Positions 1 to 7,737 of a DNA stretch of 24,803 nt are shown one piece after another. The notes beneath the pieces are model-generated. The model saw nothing but the letters and a program-made list of their open reading frames with translations, was not told where the DNA came from and did not search any database. How positions within the stretch are numbered: position 1 is the first letter of the stretch; each line of letters begins with the position of its first letter. This DNA comes from CAG-307 sp964524125 (GTDB lineage Bacteria > Bacillota_I > Bacilli_A > Acholeplasmatales > Anaeroplasmataceae), in contig CAZGBY010000024.1 in assembly GCA_964524125.1 (NCBI GenBank), positions 1-24,803 of the forward strand, given 5' to 3'. The translations under genes and the position numbers were made by a program.

Positions 1-2
1 AC

Positions 3-800
3 ACTAGTGGTATTGGAATAGCTAATAAAAATCCATTTAGATTTAAAGGGTATTACTATGATTTGGATATTGATATGTATTACTGTAAGTCAAGATTTTA
101 TGTTCCAAAATTAAGAAGATGGTTAAATGCAGATAGTTTTGATTACCTAGAACCCGATAATATTGAAGGTGTTAATTTATTTGCATATTGTGCAAATGAT
201 CCTGTGAATTATTATGATCCTTCAGGACACTTTGCTATTAGTGCATTGATTATTGGTGCGATTATTGGTGCGATTATTGGTGCTGCAATTGGCTTTGGTG
301 GAACAGTGTTGGCGGATTATGAAGATGACGGTCAAATATTTAATGGAAGCATAAGTGCAGGTGGTTATATTGCTAATACACTTGTTGGTGGTTTAATTGG
401 TGCATTGACAGGTGGCATTGCTTCATCATCATTTACGTTTACGTATCCAACGCTTCAATTTGCTCAAATGGCAGGTGCTAATGGATTAACATTTGGTGCT
501 GTTTCTCTAGGAACTGCTACGGCAACTATTAGTGGTACTTCAGTTGTAACAGCCCTTGGCTTAGCTGGAATCACTGTAATGGGTGTTAGAATTGGTAAAA
601 GTGGTGGTTATAGAGTTGATCACCATTATCCAAACGACCACGATCCAACACATGTTCATATTAGTGGAGATGATGGAAAAACTAGAGTTGATATTAATGG
701 AAATCCAATTCAAGGAGACAGACCTATGACTCCAGGTGAAAGAAAGGCATTCTGGAAATTAATTGAAAAAATTATCGAGGCATTAAAACCATGGATGTAA
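3..800 (+). CDS. RHS-repeat protein, C-terminal end with polymorphic toxin tip (5' partial)
   Basis: The reading frame is open to the window edge. It begins with a classic RHS core-end signature (NPFRFKGYYYD, then YYCKSRFYVPKLRRWLNADS, NLFAYCANDPVNYYDPSGH), which marks the junction between the conserved RHS shell and a variable C-terminal toxin. After the junction comes a Gly/Ala-rich hydrophobic stretch (about 231-585, glycine-zipper-like GAIIGAIIGAAIGFGG), typical of pre-toxin regions. The last 65 residues hold a His/Asp motif, HHYPNDHDPTHVHI, then a conserved-looking tail ending KPWM. The spacing DHxPxHxH resembles DUF4160-like small domains, but I cannot assign a toxin family. RHS proteins are large secreted or surface proteins that deliver toxins to neighbouring cells. 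Base composition looks less AT-rich than the flanking genes, which suggests transfer. The next gene follows 14 bases after the stop and is probably its immunity partner. The RHS call is firm; the toxin activity is unknown. Confidence 0.88.
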   Translation, partial: TSGIGIANKNPFRFKGYYYDLDIDMYYCKSRFYVPKLRRWLNADSFDYLEPDNIEGVNLFAYCANDPVNYYDPSGHFAISALIIGAIIGAIIGAAIGFGGTVLADYEDDGQIFNGSISAGGYIANTLVGGLIGALTGGIASSSFTFTYPTLQFAQMAGANGLTFGAVSLGTATATISGTSVVTALGLAGITVMGVRIGKSGGYRVDHHYPNDHDPTHVHISGDDGKTRVDINGNPIQGDRPMTPGERKAFWKLIEKIIEALKPWM

Positions 801-814
801 TGAAGGAGAATAAA

Positions 815-1228
815 ATGGAAAATATTGATGAATATCTTTATAAATATGGCTTACATGATTGTGTGGTAGAAAGAATTTATGTTCAAAATAATTCACTTGT
901 ATTTTGTTTTAGGACAGGCGTTTATAATTTGAATGAAAAAGGAACTGAAACAATAAAAACAAATGAATGTTTAATGTGTCTAGAACTTGAAAAGTTAAAC
1001 AAAGAACAAATGTGGGAATATATTGAAATTTTAAAATTCCATAAAAATACAATAAATGAGATTGATTATGAAGAATTTGTTGAAGAAGTTGACAAATATA
1101 AATTTGACATCGAGGAAAATTATTTATCTTATTTTGGAAATGGCATATTGATAGAAGGATATATATCAAAAAACAGATATCAAATAAAAATATCTGAAAT
1201 CTTAAAAATAGAATTTAATTTTAAATAA
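815..1228 (+). CDS. Probable immunity protein for the RHS toxin tip
   Basis: This is a 137-residue acidic cytoplasmic protein with no signal peptide or membrane segment. I chose ATG 815 over the in-frame 791 and 800 starts because AAGGAG lies at 803-808, correctly spaced for 815; 791 would overlap the toxin stop and has no ribosome binding site. It begins with the pattern HDCVVERIYVQNNSLVFCF, a short beta-rich opening often seen in small immunity proteins of polymorphic toxin loci. The function is inferred from position: immediately after the toxin tip, same strand, with a small soluble acidic product. I do not recognise a specific Imm family. The minus-strand frame inside this region is a shadow. 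Confidence 0.7.
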   Translation: MENIDEYLYKYGLHDCVVERIYVQNNSLVFCFRTGVYNLNEKGTETIKTNECLMCLELEKLNKEQMWEYIEILKFHKNTINEIDYEEFVEEVDKYKFDIEENYLSYFGNGILIEGYISKNRYQIKISEILKIEFNFK

Positions 1229-1396
1229 ATAGCAAATTACTTTCACAAGCAAAACTTGGTAAGTTTACTCAATGGGTAGGCTTACCTTTTTCACTTAATA
1301 GGAAATTCTATGTGACCCTTATAAGCATAGTTCCAAACCAAAAACCCAGCTTTTTGGCAAAAAACTGGTCTATTAACTATTAAGTTATATTAATAT
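1229..1396. other. Intergenic stretch with a short open-frame remnant
   Basis: These 168 bases lie between the immunity gene and the minus-strand zinc-ribbon gene. On the plus strand a frame is open from 1225 to the TAA at 1381-1383; its translation (IVPNQKPSFLAKNWSINY at the end) lacks a start codon and a ribosome binding site, so it looks like debris of a displaced cassette. There is a small hairpin, CCAAAAA/TTTTTGG, at 1338-1344 and 1351-1357. I see no promoter or RNA gene. Confidence 0.4.
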
Positions 1397-1576
1397 TTAT
1401 TTCTTATTTACTTTGTTCCAAATATCTATTGGTACAAATTTATCTTTGTTACAATTAGGACAATATAATATTGGATAATCGCCAAAATCTTCATCCCATA
1501 TTTCAGCTATTGTTTCATAGTCAATATCATTTTCTTCATAGTTACACTTTAAACATTTAAAATCAATGGCTATCAT
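1397..1576 (-). CDS. Small zinc-ribbon protein of unknown function
   Basis: The product is 59 residues if started at the ATG complementary to 1574-1576. It has two Cys pairs, C8/C11 (CLKC) and C39/C42 (CPNC), with an acidic spacer, a layout expected to bind one zinc ion. A longer in-frame extension to 1702 exists, but it is hydrophobic nonsense lying opposite an old toxin fragment, so I reject it. No clear Shine-Dalgarno precedes 1576, and the boundary with the toxin remnant falls right at this start, so the gene may have been moved or trimmed by recombination. Small zinc-ribbon genes are common passengers between toxin-immunity cassettes. Function unknown. Confidence 0.5.
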   Translation of the reverse strand: MIAIDFKCLKCNYEENDIDYETIAEIWDEDFGDYPILYCPNCNKDKFVPIDIWNKVNKK

Positions 1577-1705
1577 GCATATAAAATAATAGACATAAAA
1601 GATATAAATACTTCTGTAGCAAAGAAGATGTATAAAGAAGGTCTTATTGATCATAAAATTTATGTTAAAATAATTAAAAATAAAAATGGCAGGCAAAAAC
1701 AATGA
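1577..1705 (+). pseudogene. Remnant of a second toxin C-terminus
   Basis: A plus-strand frame reads HAYKIIDIKDINTS, then VAKKMYKEGLIDHKIYVKII, and stops at TGA 1703-1705. It has no start, because an in-frame TAA lies at 1550-1552 and the 5' part is replaced by the zinc-ribbon gene on the other strand. The TGA overlaps the ATG at 1702 of the following immunity-like frame in an ATGA junction, the usual coupling of a toxin with its immunity gene. I read it as the last ~43 residues of a displaced toxin tip. The toxin family is not recognised. Confidence 0.45.
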
Positions 1706-2252
1706 TAGGAAATAATGAATTTGGTTTTGAATTAGAAAAAATAGAAAACAATGTTTTCGAAATAAAAATGATTATTGATGGATAATGGAATATATTTATA
1801 ATAATGAAAGAAGAACTACCACTTGGTTTTAACTTGGAATTATTGATTTTTTCGTTGATAATCTTTGCTACATAATGAATTTTGATAATTATCCTTTTAA
1901 TGAAACAAATAGAATTGGTATTGATATGTCAAGAGATTCAGGCATTGATATTGATTGGAATAAAATTGAGAATGGAGATAAAATAGAACTTGAAAAGGCT
2001 GAAAAATGTGCTTTTGAATTAGATTCTTGGAACAAAAAACATAATTGGTTTTATTATCGTAATGGTGCATTTATACCGGATGTAACTTTTAGATTAGTTG
2101 ATGATTTTATAGAAATATCTTGGGATAATTCATCTTTATATAATGAAGATAAGATTGAATATGTTAGCTTAAAAGGTTTTAAATTATTAACTAAATCAAT
2201 TTTTGAAGATGCTATAAAACAATTAATTTATGAATATAAAAGATTATTATAA
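1702..2252 (+). pseudogene. Decayed immunity gene (frameshift plus internal stop)
   Basis: Three pieces read as one protein. Frame 1 starts at ATG 1702 (MIGNNEFGFELEKIENN...MIIDG) and stops at TAA 1783-1785. The reading continues in the next frame from 1785 (MEYIYNNERRTTTWF) to a TAA at 1830-1832, and after that stop the same frame goes on (LGIIDFFVDNLCYIMNFDNY) to 2252. Restoring one frameshift near 1783 and reading through 1830 gives about 183 residues with an immunity-like C-terminus (WNKKHNWFYY...FRLVDDFIEISWDN). The ATG at 1875 could still give a 125-residue C-terminal fragment, but no ribosome binding site precedes it. The ATGA overlap with the toxin remnant supports an original toxin-immunity pair. 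A sequencing error could mimic one lesion but hardly both. Confidence 0.6.
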
Positions 2253-2275
2253 TATTTAATTGAATATAAATAACT

Positions 2276-2312
2276 AAAAAACTTATCTATTATGATTATA
2301 GGTAAGTTTTTT
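2276..2312. terminator. Bidirectional terminator between convergent genes
   Basis: Stem AAAAAACTTATCTAT (2276-2290) pairs with ATAGGTAAGTTTTTT (2298-2312), 15 bp with one G-U pair and a 7-base loop. A-tracts and T-tracts on both sides let it serve the plus-strand cassette and the minus-strand regulator, whose stop codon lies at its right edge. Confidence 0.8.
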
Positions 2313-2821
2313 CATATACTTAGTATTAAATTCTTTTTAAATATACTCATTACAATTTCTTTAAGCTCACAAGGTTTTTCAATGCCTTTCCTTAAAGACC
2401 AGGTAGATAATATACTTGCAAGAATAGAAGCTTTGATATTACTTTCATAAATAAATTTTACATTACTTATATTACTATTATCTTTAATGAATATACTTAA
2501 TAATATATGATAAGCATTATTATTTAATAATCTAATTAAATCCTTATGATAAGACCAAAATTCAAAAAAATATAGTAATTTATCATCTTTATTTAGAACA
2601 TTATTTTTATATTCTTTATAAAAATCATTAATTTTATACTCAAGAATATCATTTATATTATCAAATAATCTATAAAATGTCATTCTAGATATACCACATT
2701 CTTTTGAAATATCACTAATACTCACATCTTCTAAATTTTTATTTACAAGTATATGTCTTAATGATCTATATATCCTATTAGCACTATCTTGACTTCGTTT
2801 ATCTTCTTTTATATGATACAT
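2312..2821 (-). CDS. TetR/AcrR-type transcriptional regulator
   Basis: The 169-residue protein has an N-terminal TetR helix-turn-helix at about residues 13-60 (NRIYRSLRHIL... VSISDISKECGISRMTFYRL FD), followed by an all-helical ligand/dimer domain. It resembles the DhaS/YcaN-like TetR branch with a short C-terminal domain. I chose the start at 2821 (ATG complementary to 2819-2821) because AAAGGTGATAAA lies just upstream on the minus strand; the longer frame to 2866 adds residues with no binding site. It is divergent from the DUF4038 hydrolase and shares with it an intergenic region full of palindromic half-sites, so it probably represses that operon and itself. The ligand is unknown; a sugar derived from the hydrolase substrate is the natural guess. 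Confidence 0.85.
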   Translation of the reverse strand: MYHIKEDKRSQDSANRIYRSLRHILVNKNLEDVSISDISKECGISRMTFYRLFDNINDILEYKINDFYKEYKNNVLNKDDKLLYFFEFWSYHKDLIRLLNNNAYHILLSIFIKDNSNISNVKFIYESNIKASILASILSTWSLRKGIEKPCELKEIVMSIFKKNLILSI

Positions 2822-2833
2822 TTTATCACCTTT

Positions 2834-2863
2834 TTGTATTATATTTTTATAATACAATTGTAT
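2834..2863. promoter_or_regulatory. Operator with three palindromic half-sites for the divergent TetR regulator
   Basis: TTGTATTATA (2834-2843) and TATAATACAA (2848-2857) form a perfect 10-bp inverted repeat with a 4-base spacer. The second arm is reused in a 12-bp perfect palindrome ATACAATTGTAT (2852-2863). The half-sites overlap the -35 region of the hydrolase promoter and the -10 of the regulator, so binding should block both. Assignment to the adjacent TetR protein is inferred from position and symmetry. Confidence 0.7.
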
Positions 2864-2886
2864 CATAATTTAAAAAATATTAAAAT
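2858..2886 (+). promoter_or_regulatory. Putative promoter of the hydrolase-esterase operon
   Basis: TTGTAT (2858-2863), 17-base spacer, TAAAAT (2881-2886), about 20 bases before the start codon of the hydrolase. The -35 hexamer lies inside the operator palindrome. The match to the consensus is moderate in very AT-rich DNA. Confidence 0.45.
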
Positions 2887-2905
2887 ACTTATAGAGGTGC
2901 ATATT

Positions 2906-4183
2906 ATGTTTAATTTAAAAGTAAAAGGTACATATTTATATAATAATGACAAACCATTTTTCTTACTTGGAGATACAGCTTGGTTATTATTACATAAATT
3001 AAATTTAGAAGAAATAGAAAGATATTTAAAAAATAGAAAATCTTTAGGTTATAACTATATTCAAGCTATATTAGTATATAATCTTGAAGAAAGTATTAAT
3101 GAAATGCCACATAATCATATAGATTATTCAAGTGATGACTTTTGGTCTAAGGCTAAAGAAGTAGTTAAGCTTGCAAATGAATTAGGTATTATTGTAGGGC
3201 TCTTACCATCTTGGGGATCAAATGTAAAAAAAGGCTATATAAATGAAACTAACGCAAAAGAATATGCTCTATTTTTAAGTAATTATTTTAAAGATTATTC
3301 TAATATTATCTGGGTAATTGGAGGAGATGTAAGAGGTGACGATTCATATCAAACATTTAATATCTTAGGTCAAACTCTAAAAGATAATACTAATAATTTA
3401 ATTACTTTCCATCCATTTGGTAGGACTGGATCTTACGTATGGTTTAATGACTGTTCTTGGCTTGATTTTAATATGTTCCAATCAGGTCATCGTCGTTATG
3501 ATCAATTATCAATAGGAGCTTGGGATGATAATAATTCAAATGAAGATTCATTTGGAGAAGATTCTTATAAATATGTAATTAAATCAAGAACATATAAAAA
3601 TATAAAACCAATCCTTGATGGGGAACCATCTTACGAAGGAATAGTTCAAGGTCTCCATGATGTAAAAGAACCATATTGGGAAGCTTCACATGTAAGACGT
3701 TATGCATATTGGTCAGTATTTGAAGGTGCTTGTGGCTTTATATATGGAAATAATTCGATAATTCAATTTTATAATTATAAAGATGATGGTGCATATGGTG
3801 TAAGAGAATCATGGCTAGAAGCATTATCATCTCCTGGTGGAGCCCAACTTCAATATTTAAAAGAATTAATGATAGAATGTGATTTTCAAACATTAAAATC
3901 ACGTCCTGAATTAATATTAAATAATAAAACTTATCATCATAAAACTCAAGTATGTGCTAATGATAATACTATATTAATTTATACTTATAAAGGAGATAAA
4001 CTAGATATAGATTTATCATCTTATAAAGATAAGAAACTAGATTTATATATAATGAATCCTGAAAATAATTCAAAAGCTTATTATGATACAATAACAAATC
4101 AAGATACATATACTTTTAGACCAACAAGAAAAAGAGAACTTTCAAATGACTGGGTATTAATCTTTAAGGAGTCAAATAAATGA
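2906..4183 (+). CDS. DUF4038 glycoside hydrolase (GH140-like)
   Basis: The 425-residue protein follows the DUF4038 (apiosidase-like TIM barrel) plan: an opening GTYLYNNDKPFFLLGDTAWLL, a mid-barrel WVIGGDVRGDD (residues 136-145) and PILDGEPSYEG (235-245), then a C-terminal beta domain from about 335 resembling the collagen-binding domain usually found behind DUF4038. By family analogy the acids are probably D141 and E240. Known members include the GH140 endo-apiosidase acting on rhamnogalacturonan II; the substrate here is not proven. There is no signal peptide, so it probably acts inside the cell on imported oligosaccharides. ATG 2906 is chosen because GAGGTG lies at 2894-2899; the upstream extension to 2789 runs through the operator and is rejected. 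It overlaps the esterase by four bases (ATGA). Confidence 0.85.
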   Translation: MFNLKVKGTYLYNNDKPFFLLGDTAWLLLHKLNLEEIERYLKNRKSLGYNYIQAILVYNLEESINEMPHNHIDYSSDDFWSKAKEVVKLANELGIIVGLLPSWGSNVKKGYINETNAKEYALFLSNYFKDYSNIIWVIGGDVRGDDSYQTFNILGQTLKDNTNNLITFHPFGRTGSYVWFNDCSWLDFNMFQSGHRRYDQLSIGAWDDNNSNEDSFGEDSYKYVIKSRTYKNIKPILDGEPSYEGIVQGLHDVKEPYWEASHVRRYAYWSVFEGACGFIYGNNSIIQFYNYKDDGAYGVRESWLEALSSPGGAQLQYLKELMIECDFQTLKSRPELILNNKTYHHKTQVCANDNTILIYTYKGDKLDIDLSSYKDKKLDLYIMNPENNSKAYYDTITNQDTYTFRPTRKRELSNDWVLIFKESNK

Positions 4184-4923
4184 GACAAGTATTTTTAATA
4201 GGAGATTCCTTGATGCAACATTATAATTTAACATCTTATCCTCAATTTGGATACGGCACAATGTTTAATTTATTTACAAAAGAAGATGTTTGTATCATTA
4301 ACTTAGCTCATGCCGGATGTTCTACTAAAAGCTTTATAGAACAAAATAGATTTAAACCTGTAATAGAAAATATTAAAAAAGATGATCTTTTAATCATAGA
4401 ATTTGGTAATAATGATGAAAAAGAATCAGATCCTTTAAGATATACAGATAAAGATACAACTTTCATTGATAATTTAAAATATTTTTATAATGAAGCTATT
4501 TCTAAAGGTGCTAATGCTTATATATTTACCTCACCTACAAGATTTAATATAAAAGATGATCTCATTATAGATGATCATAAGGGATATCCTCAAAGTATAA
4601 TAAAATATTTAAGTTCTAACTATAATGTAATTGATCTATATTCTATTACAACTAAATTTTATAATCTATATGGATTAGATAAATGTCATAAATTTCATTT
4701 AATTTATGATAAAGACGTATATTATAGATATAAAGATGGTACAAATGATACATCTCATTATAATAAATTAGGTGCATTGTTAATTTCATCATTAATGATT
4801 TATTCTTTAGAAAAAAACTTTGATAAATTTAATGAATACTTTATTACTTTAGAAGATGCTTTACTTTATAAACCAAATTTACTTGATGAAGATATTATAA
4901 ATTTAATATATAAAATAATCTAA
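4180..4923 (+). CDS. SGNH/GDSL esterase, rhamnogalacturonan acetylesterase-like (CE12)
   Basis: The 247-residue protein has the SGNH blocks of CE12: GDS with nucleophile S10, FGNND with N78, and NDTSHYNKLGA with D190 and H193 as acid and base. The DTSHYN-GA block is typical of rhamnogalacturonan acetylesterases, which remove acetyl groups from pectic sugars. No signal peptide is seen, so it is probably cytoplasmic like its partner. Translation is coupled to the hydrolase through an ATGA overlap. Together they suggest trimming of an acetylated, branched pectin-type oligosaccharide. No transporter for it lies in the window. Other SGNH acetyl-esterase specificities are possible. Confidence 0.82.
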   Translation: MRQVFLIGDSLMQHYNLTSYPQFGYGTMFNLFTKEDVCIINLAHAGCSTKSFIEQNRFKPVIENIKKDDLLIIEFGNNDEKESDPLRYTDKDTTFIDNLKYFYNEAISKGANAYIFTSPTRFNIKDDLIIDDHKGYPQSIIKYLSSNYNVIDLYSITTKFYNLYGLDKCHKFHLIYDKDVYYRYKDGTNDTSHYNKLGALLISSLMIYSLEKNFDKFNEYFITLEDALLYKPNLLDEDIINLIYKII

Positions 4924-4969
4924 TATTATAAAAAGAATTAATATTTAATATATTATTAGTGGTGATAAA

Positions 4970-6076
4970 TTGAAAAAACTACTTATTATATTATTATTAA
5001 TTCCTTTTTTATTTGTAAAACATTCTAAAGCTGAAAATCAAACTAATACTATAACAAAAAATGCAGAATCTTCTATTTTAATAGATTCAAATACAGGTGA
5101 CGTTTTATATGAATATAATATTCATGAAAAAAATATAATCGCATCTATGACTAAAATTATGACATTATCATTAATATATGATGCAATAAAAGATGGTATT
5201 GTAAATTATGATACTAAAATTCAAGTATCTAAATATGCCGCATCAATGGGTGGGTCTCAAGTATATTTAGAAGAAGGTGAAGTTCATACTTTATATGAAA
5301 TGCTAAAATGTATCATAATTGCATCTGCAAATGATTGTGCAGTTGCAGTATCAGAACATTTATATCAATCAGAAGAATTATTTGTTAAAAAAATGAATGA
5401 AAAAGCTAAACTATTAAATATGGAAAATACTAATTTTACTGATTGTTGCGGGCTTAATGTTGAAAATCACTATTCAACAGCTTATGATATGTCTATAATA
5501 TCATCTTATTTAATAAATAATTATCCTGAAGTTTTAGAAATATCTAATATGAAAGAAGCGTATTTTAGAGAAGATACAGCTAATCCATTTTGGCTTGTGA
5601 ATACTAATAAACTTGCGGGTAAGAATGGAATAGATGGATTAAAAACTGGTTATAATGCAGGTAAATATTCTATTACTTTAACAAAAGAAGAAAATGATAT
5701 GCGTCTTATATGTGTAACACTAGGATATGAAAATCCAATAATAAGAAATAATGAATCTGCATCTTTACTTGAATATGGATTTAATTTTTATAAAAGAACA
5801 ACGTTTATAAATAAAGATGAAATTATTAAAGAATTTGATACTATTTTATATAAAAATAATAAAATATATTATAAAGCTTCTAATTCTATTACTAAAACTA
5901 TTTTAAAATCTGATGTTGATAAATATTCTTTAACTTATAACATAACTTCAAATGGTGGAAATATAATTTTGAATTACAATAATAAAGAAATAGAAACTAC
6001 TGATATTGAAATAATATATGGTAAAAAGAAAAACATATTTGAAATATTTTTAACGATAATTAAAAATATATTCTAA
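4970..6076 (+). CDS. dacF: D-alanyl-D-alanine carboxypeptidase, DacF/PBP5 type
   Basis: The 368-residue secreted serine peptidase (family S11) has a signal peptide (MKKLLIILLLIPFLFVKHSKA). Its three penicillin-binding motifs are S59-M-T-K62, S119-A-N121 and K225-T-G227. The C-terminal part holds a beta domain and a final amphipathic helix (KNIFEIFLTIIKNIF) that usually anchors such enzymes to the outer membrane face. It removes the terminal D-Ala of peptidoglycan stem peptides and so limits cross-linking. The start is TTG 4970, with GTGGTGAT shortly upstream. The next genes are spoVID-like and ysxE-like, so the sporulation paralogue DacF is more likely than the housekeeping DacA, but the sequence alone does not settle that. 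Confidence 0.9.
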   Translation: MKKLLIILLLIPFLFVKHSKAENQTNTITKNAESSILIDSNTGDVLYEYNIHEKNIIASMTKIMTLSLIYDAIKDGIVNYDTKIQVSKYAASMGGSQVYLEEGEVHTLYEMLKCIIIASANDCAVAVSEHLYQSEELFVKKMNEKAKLLNMENTNFTDCCGLNVENHYSTAYDMSIISSYLINNYPEVLEISNMKEAYFREDTANPFWLVNTNKLAGKNGIDGLKTGYNAGKYSITLTKEENDMRLICVTLGYENPIIRNNESASLLEYGFNFYKRTTFINKDEIIKEFDTILYKNNKIYYKASNSITKTILKSDVDKYSLTYNITSNGGNIILNYNNKEIETTDIEIIYGKKKNIFEIFLTIIKNIF

Positions 6077-6113
6077 TATTTTAAATTATTCATATATTTA
6101 AATAGGTGATACT

Positions 6114-6848
6114 TTGAACATTAATATATTTGAAGAGAAAGTTATTAATATTGAAGATATTTTAGCTATTAAAAGTTATTTGAAAAGATTAGATAGTTAT
6201 AATATTAAAGAGGATTCTTTAAATGGAATGATTAAGATTGACTTAACATATCTAGATCATAATATGACTGAAAACTTTAAAACGCTTGATTTAGAGTTTG
6301 ATGTTATCTTAAAAGATGGTATGACTATTAATGAAGTAATTCTTCAAGATTTAGATTTATATATTATAGAAAATAAAGGTGTAAATATTAAATATAATAT
6401 TGATATTGATTATGATATGTCATATGAACTTGATGAACTTACAGAAGATAAAGAAGATGAAATTATAGAAATACCTGTATTAATAGAAGAAGATAAAAAT
6501 GAAGATATAATTGATTTAGATGAAAATGATAAAGATAAAGAAGTTATAAATGAAGAACTATTAAATGAAAAAACACCAGAAGATGAAATTCAAAATGAAT
6601 ATCAAAAAATGTTAGGAGAAGTCATCTTGAAAAGAGAAGATAATGTAAATATTATAGAAGTAAAAGAAAATAATGAAGATGATTTTTTATCTTTATTTGA
6701 TAGTTTTGAAAAAACTCATTTGAAAATTACTAAAGTTTTAGTTACATCAAAAGAAGAAATAATGAATAAATATAGTATTACAGAAGAAGTATTCAATAAA
6801 AGTTATGATGAATCAACAAATACTTTAACATTAAGAAGCTATGAATAA
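6114..6848 (+). CDS. spoVID: SpoVID-like spore coat morphogenesis protein (SPOCS domain)
   Basis: The 244-residue protein has three parts. Residues 1-105 fit the SPOCS domain of SpoVID (EEKVINIEDILAIKS..., later LQDLDLYIIENKGVNIKYNI, matching the beta-strand pattern and the I-D/I-E hallmark of B. subtilis SpoVID). Residues 110-195 are a highly acidic low-complexity linker. Residues 205-243 resemble a degenerate LysM repeat (KITKVLVTSKEEIMNKYSIT). In spore formers SpoVID sits on the forespore surface and drives coat encasement, with LysM binding peptidoglycan or lipid II. The start is TTG 6114 after AGGTGAT (6104-6110). It lies 37 bases after dacF and overlaps the next gene by 8 bases, the same order as spoVID-ysxE in Bacillus. 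It is shorter than Bacillus SpoVID (over 500 residues) because the linker is reduced. Confidence 0.68.
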   Translation: MNINIFEEKVINIEDILAIKSYLKRLDSYNIKEDSLNGMIKIDLTYLDHNMTENFKTLDLEFDVILKDGMTINEVILQDLDLYIIENKGVNIKYNIDIDYDMSYELDELTEDKEDEIIEIPVLIEEDKNEDIIDLDENDKDKEVINEELLNEKTPEDEIQNEYQKMLGEVILKREDNVNIIEVKENNEDDFLSLFDSFEKTHLKITKVLVTSKEEIMNKYSITEEVFNKSYDESTNTLTLRSYE

Positions 6849-7689
6849 TTTTAATAAAATAAATGAAAATGATATAAAGTATATTAATGATATTACTTTA
6901 AATACTAAATTAATACAAACAATTAATAATACGTATATAGTAAAAGATATATCTTTAATAGAATATAATAATTATTTGAAAGTTAAGAATATGTCACTTT
7001 CTATTTTAGAACCTATAGAAATAAAAAAAGAAAATAATCATATTTATTTTTTATATAATTATTATGAAAATAAAGAAGATATCCTATCTAATTATGAAAG
7101 TATGTTAAATACAATTAAAACATTATTTGATAAATCATCTCATATTATACCTACACCTAAAATAACAGGATTTAAATATAAAAAGTTAGCAGTAATCTCA
7201 AATGACAGGTTTAATATGTTAGAAATCAAAATAAGACAAATAGAAACAAATCCAGCAAAAAATGATTTTAGCTGGATTTATTTATCTAAATATCATATTA
7301 TTTTAGATTTAAAATATGAAATATATAAAATGATTAAAAGACTTAAAACTGAAACAAAAGATATAGAAGTAGGTATAAATCATGGTTATCCTACACTTTC
7401 TCATTTTTATAATTATAAATTTTTAGGATATAAATATATAAAAGAAGGAGTACTAGAAAATGATTTATATAAAATATATTTAGATATGGATAGTTTAGAT
7501 ATTAACCATTATGAAATTATTAATAAATATATCAAAACTGATATAGGTAAAAAATATTTTAAATTGATGGTAATGTTTTCTTATTTATTAATGTTAGATA
7601 TAAAAGAAGATGTAATTACATGTAATAAATACTTATCAATAACTAGTAAAATATCAAGGTTTTTATCACAATTTAAAAATTATAAATAG
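6841..7689 (+). CDS. ysxE: YsxE/CotS-like spore coat protein (kinase-like fold)
   Basis: This 282-residue lysine/asparagine-rich soluble protein shows no active kinase residues. It has an N-terminal beta-rich lobe, a helical middle (NDFSWIYLSKYHIILDLKYE, residues 141-160) and a block INHGYPTLSHFY (179-190) in the place of the HGD-x-x-x-x-N catalytic loop of aminoglycoside-phosphotransferase folds. That degenerate loop is what CotS/YsxE spore coat proteins carry. Its start overlaps the SpoVID-like gene by 8 bases, and spoVID-ysxE is a conserved pair in spore formers, so context supports the call as much as sequence does. In Bacillus, YsxE is a coat component recruited by SpoVID. An unrelated diverged kinase-like protein remains possible. 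Confidence 0.6.
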   Translation: MNNFNKINENDIKYINDITLNTKLIQTINNTYIVKDISLIEYNNYLKVKNMSLSILEPIEIKKENNHIYFLYNYYENKEDILSNYESMLNTIKTLFDKSSHIIPTPKITGFKYKKLAVISNDRFNMLEIKIRQIETNPAKNDFSWIYLSKYHIILDLKYEIYKMIKRLKTETKDIEVGINHGYPTLSHFYNYKFLGYKYIKEGVLENDLYKIYLDMDSLDINHYEIINKYIKTDIGKKYFKLMVMFSYLLMLDIKEDVITCNKYLSITSKISRFLSQFKNYK

Positions 7690-7718
7690 ACATTATTTAA
7701 AAAAAGTAATGTCTATTT
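7684..7718 (+). terminator. Terminator of the dacF-spoVID-ysxE operon
   Basis: AAATAGACATTA (7684-7695) pairs perfectly with TAATGTCTATTT (7707-7718) around an 11-base A-rich loop. The ysxE stop codon lies inside the left arm. The T-run is short (TTTTA), so efficiency is uncertain. Confidence 0.65.
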
Positions 7719-7737
7719 TACTATTTATCGAAAAAAA

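Noticed and set aside
6077..6113. CATATATT upstream of the SpoVID-like gene as a sigma-E/sigma-K type -10
   Set aside because: No acceptable -35 at the right distance, and such strings are frequent in DNA this AT-rich.
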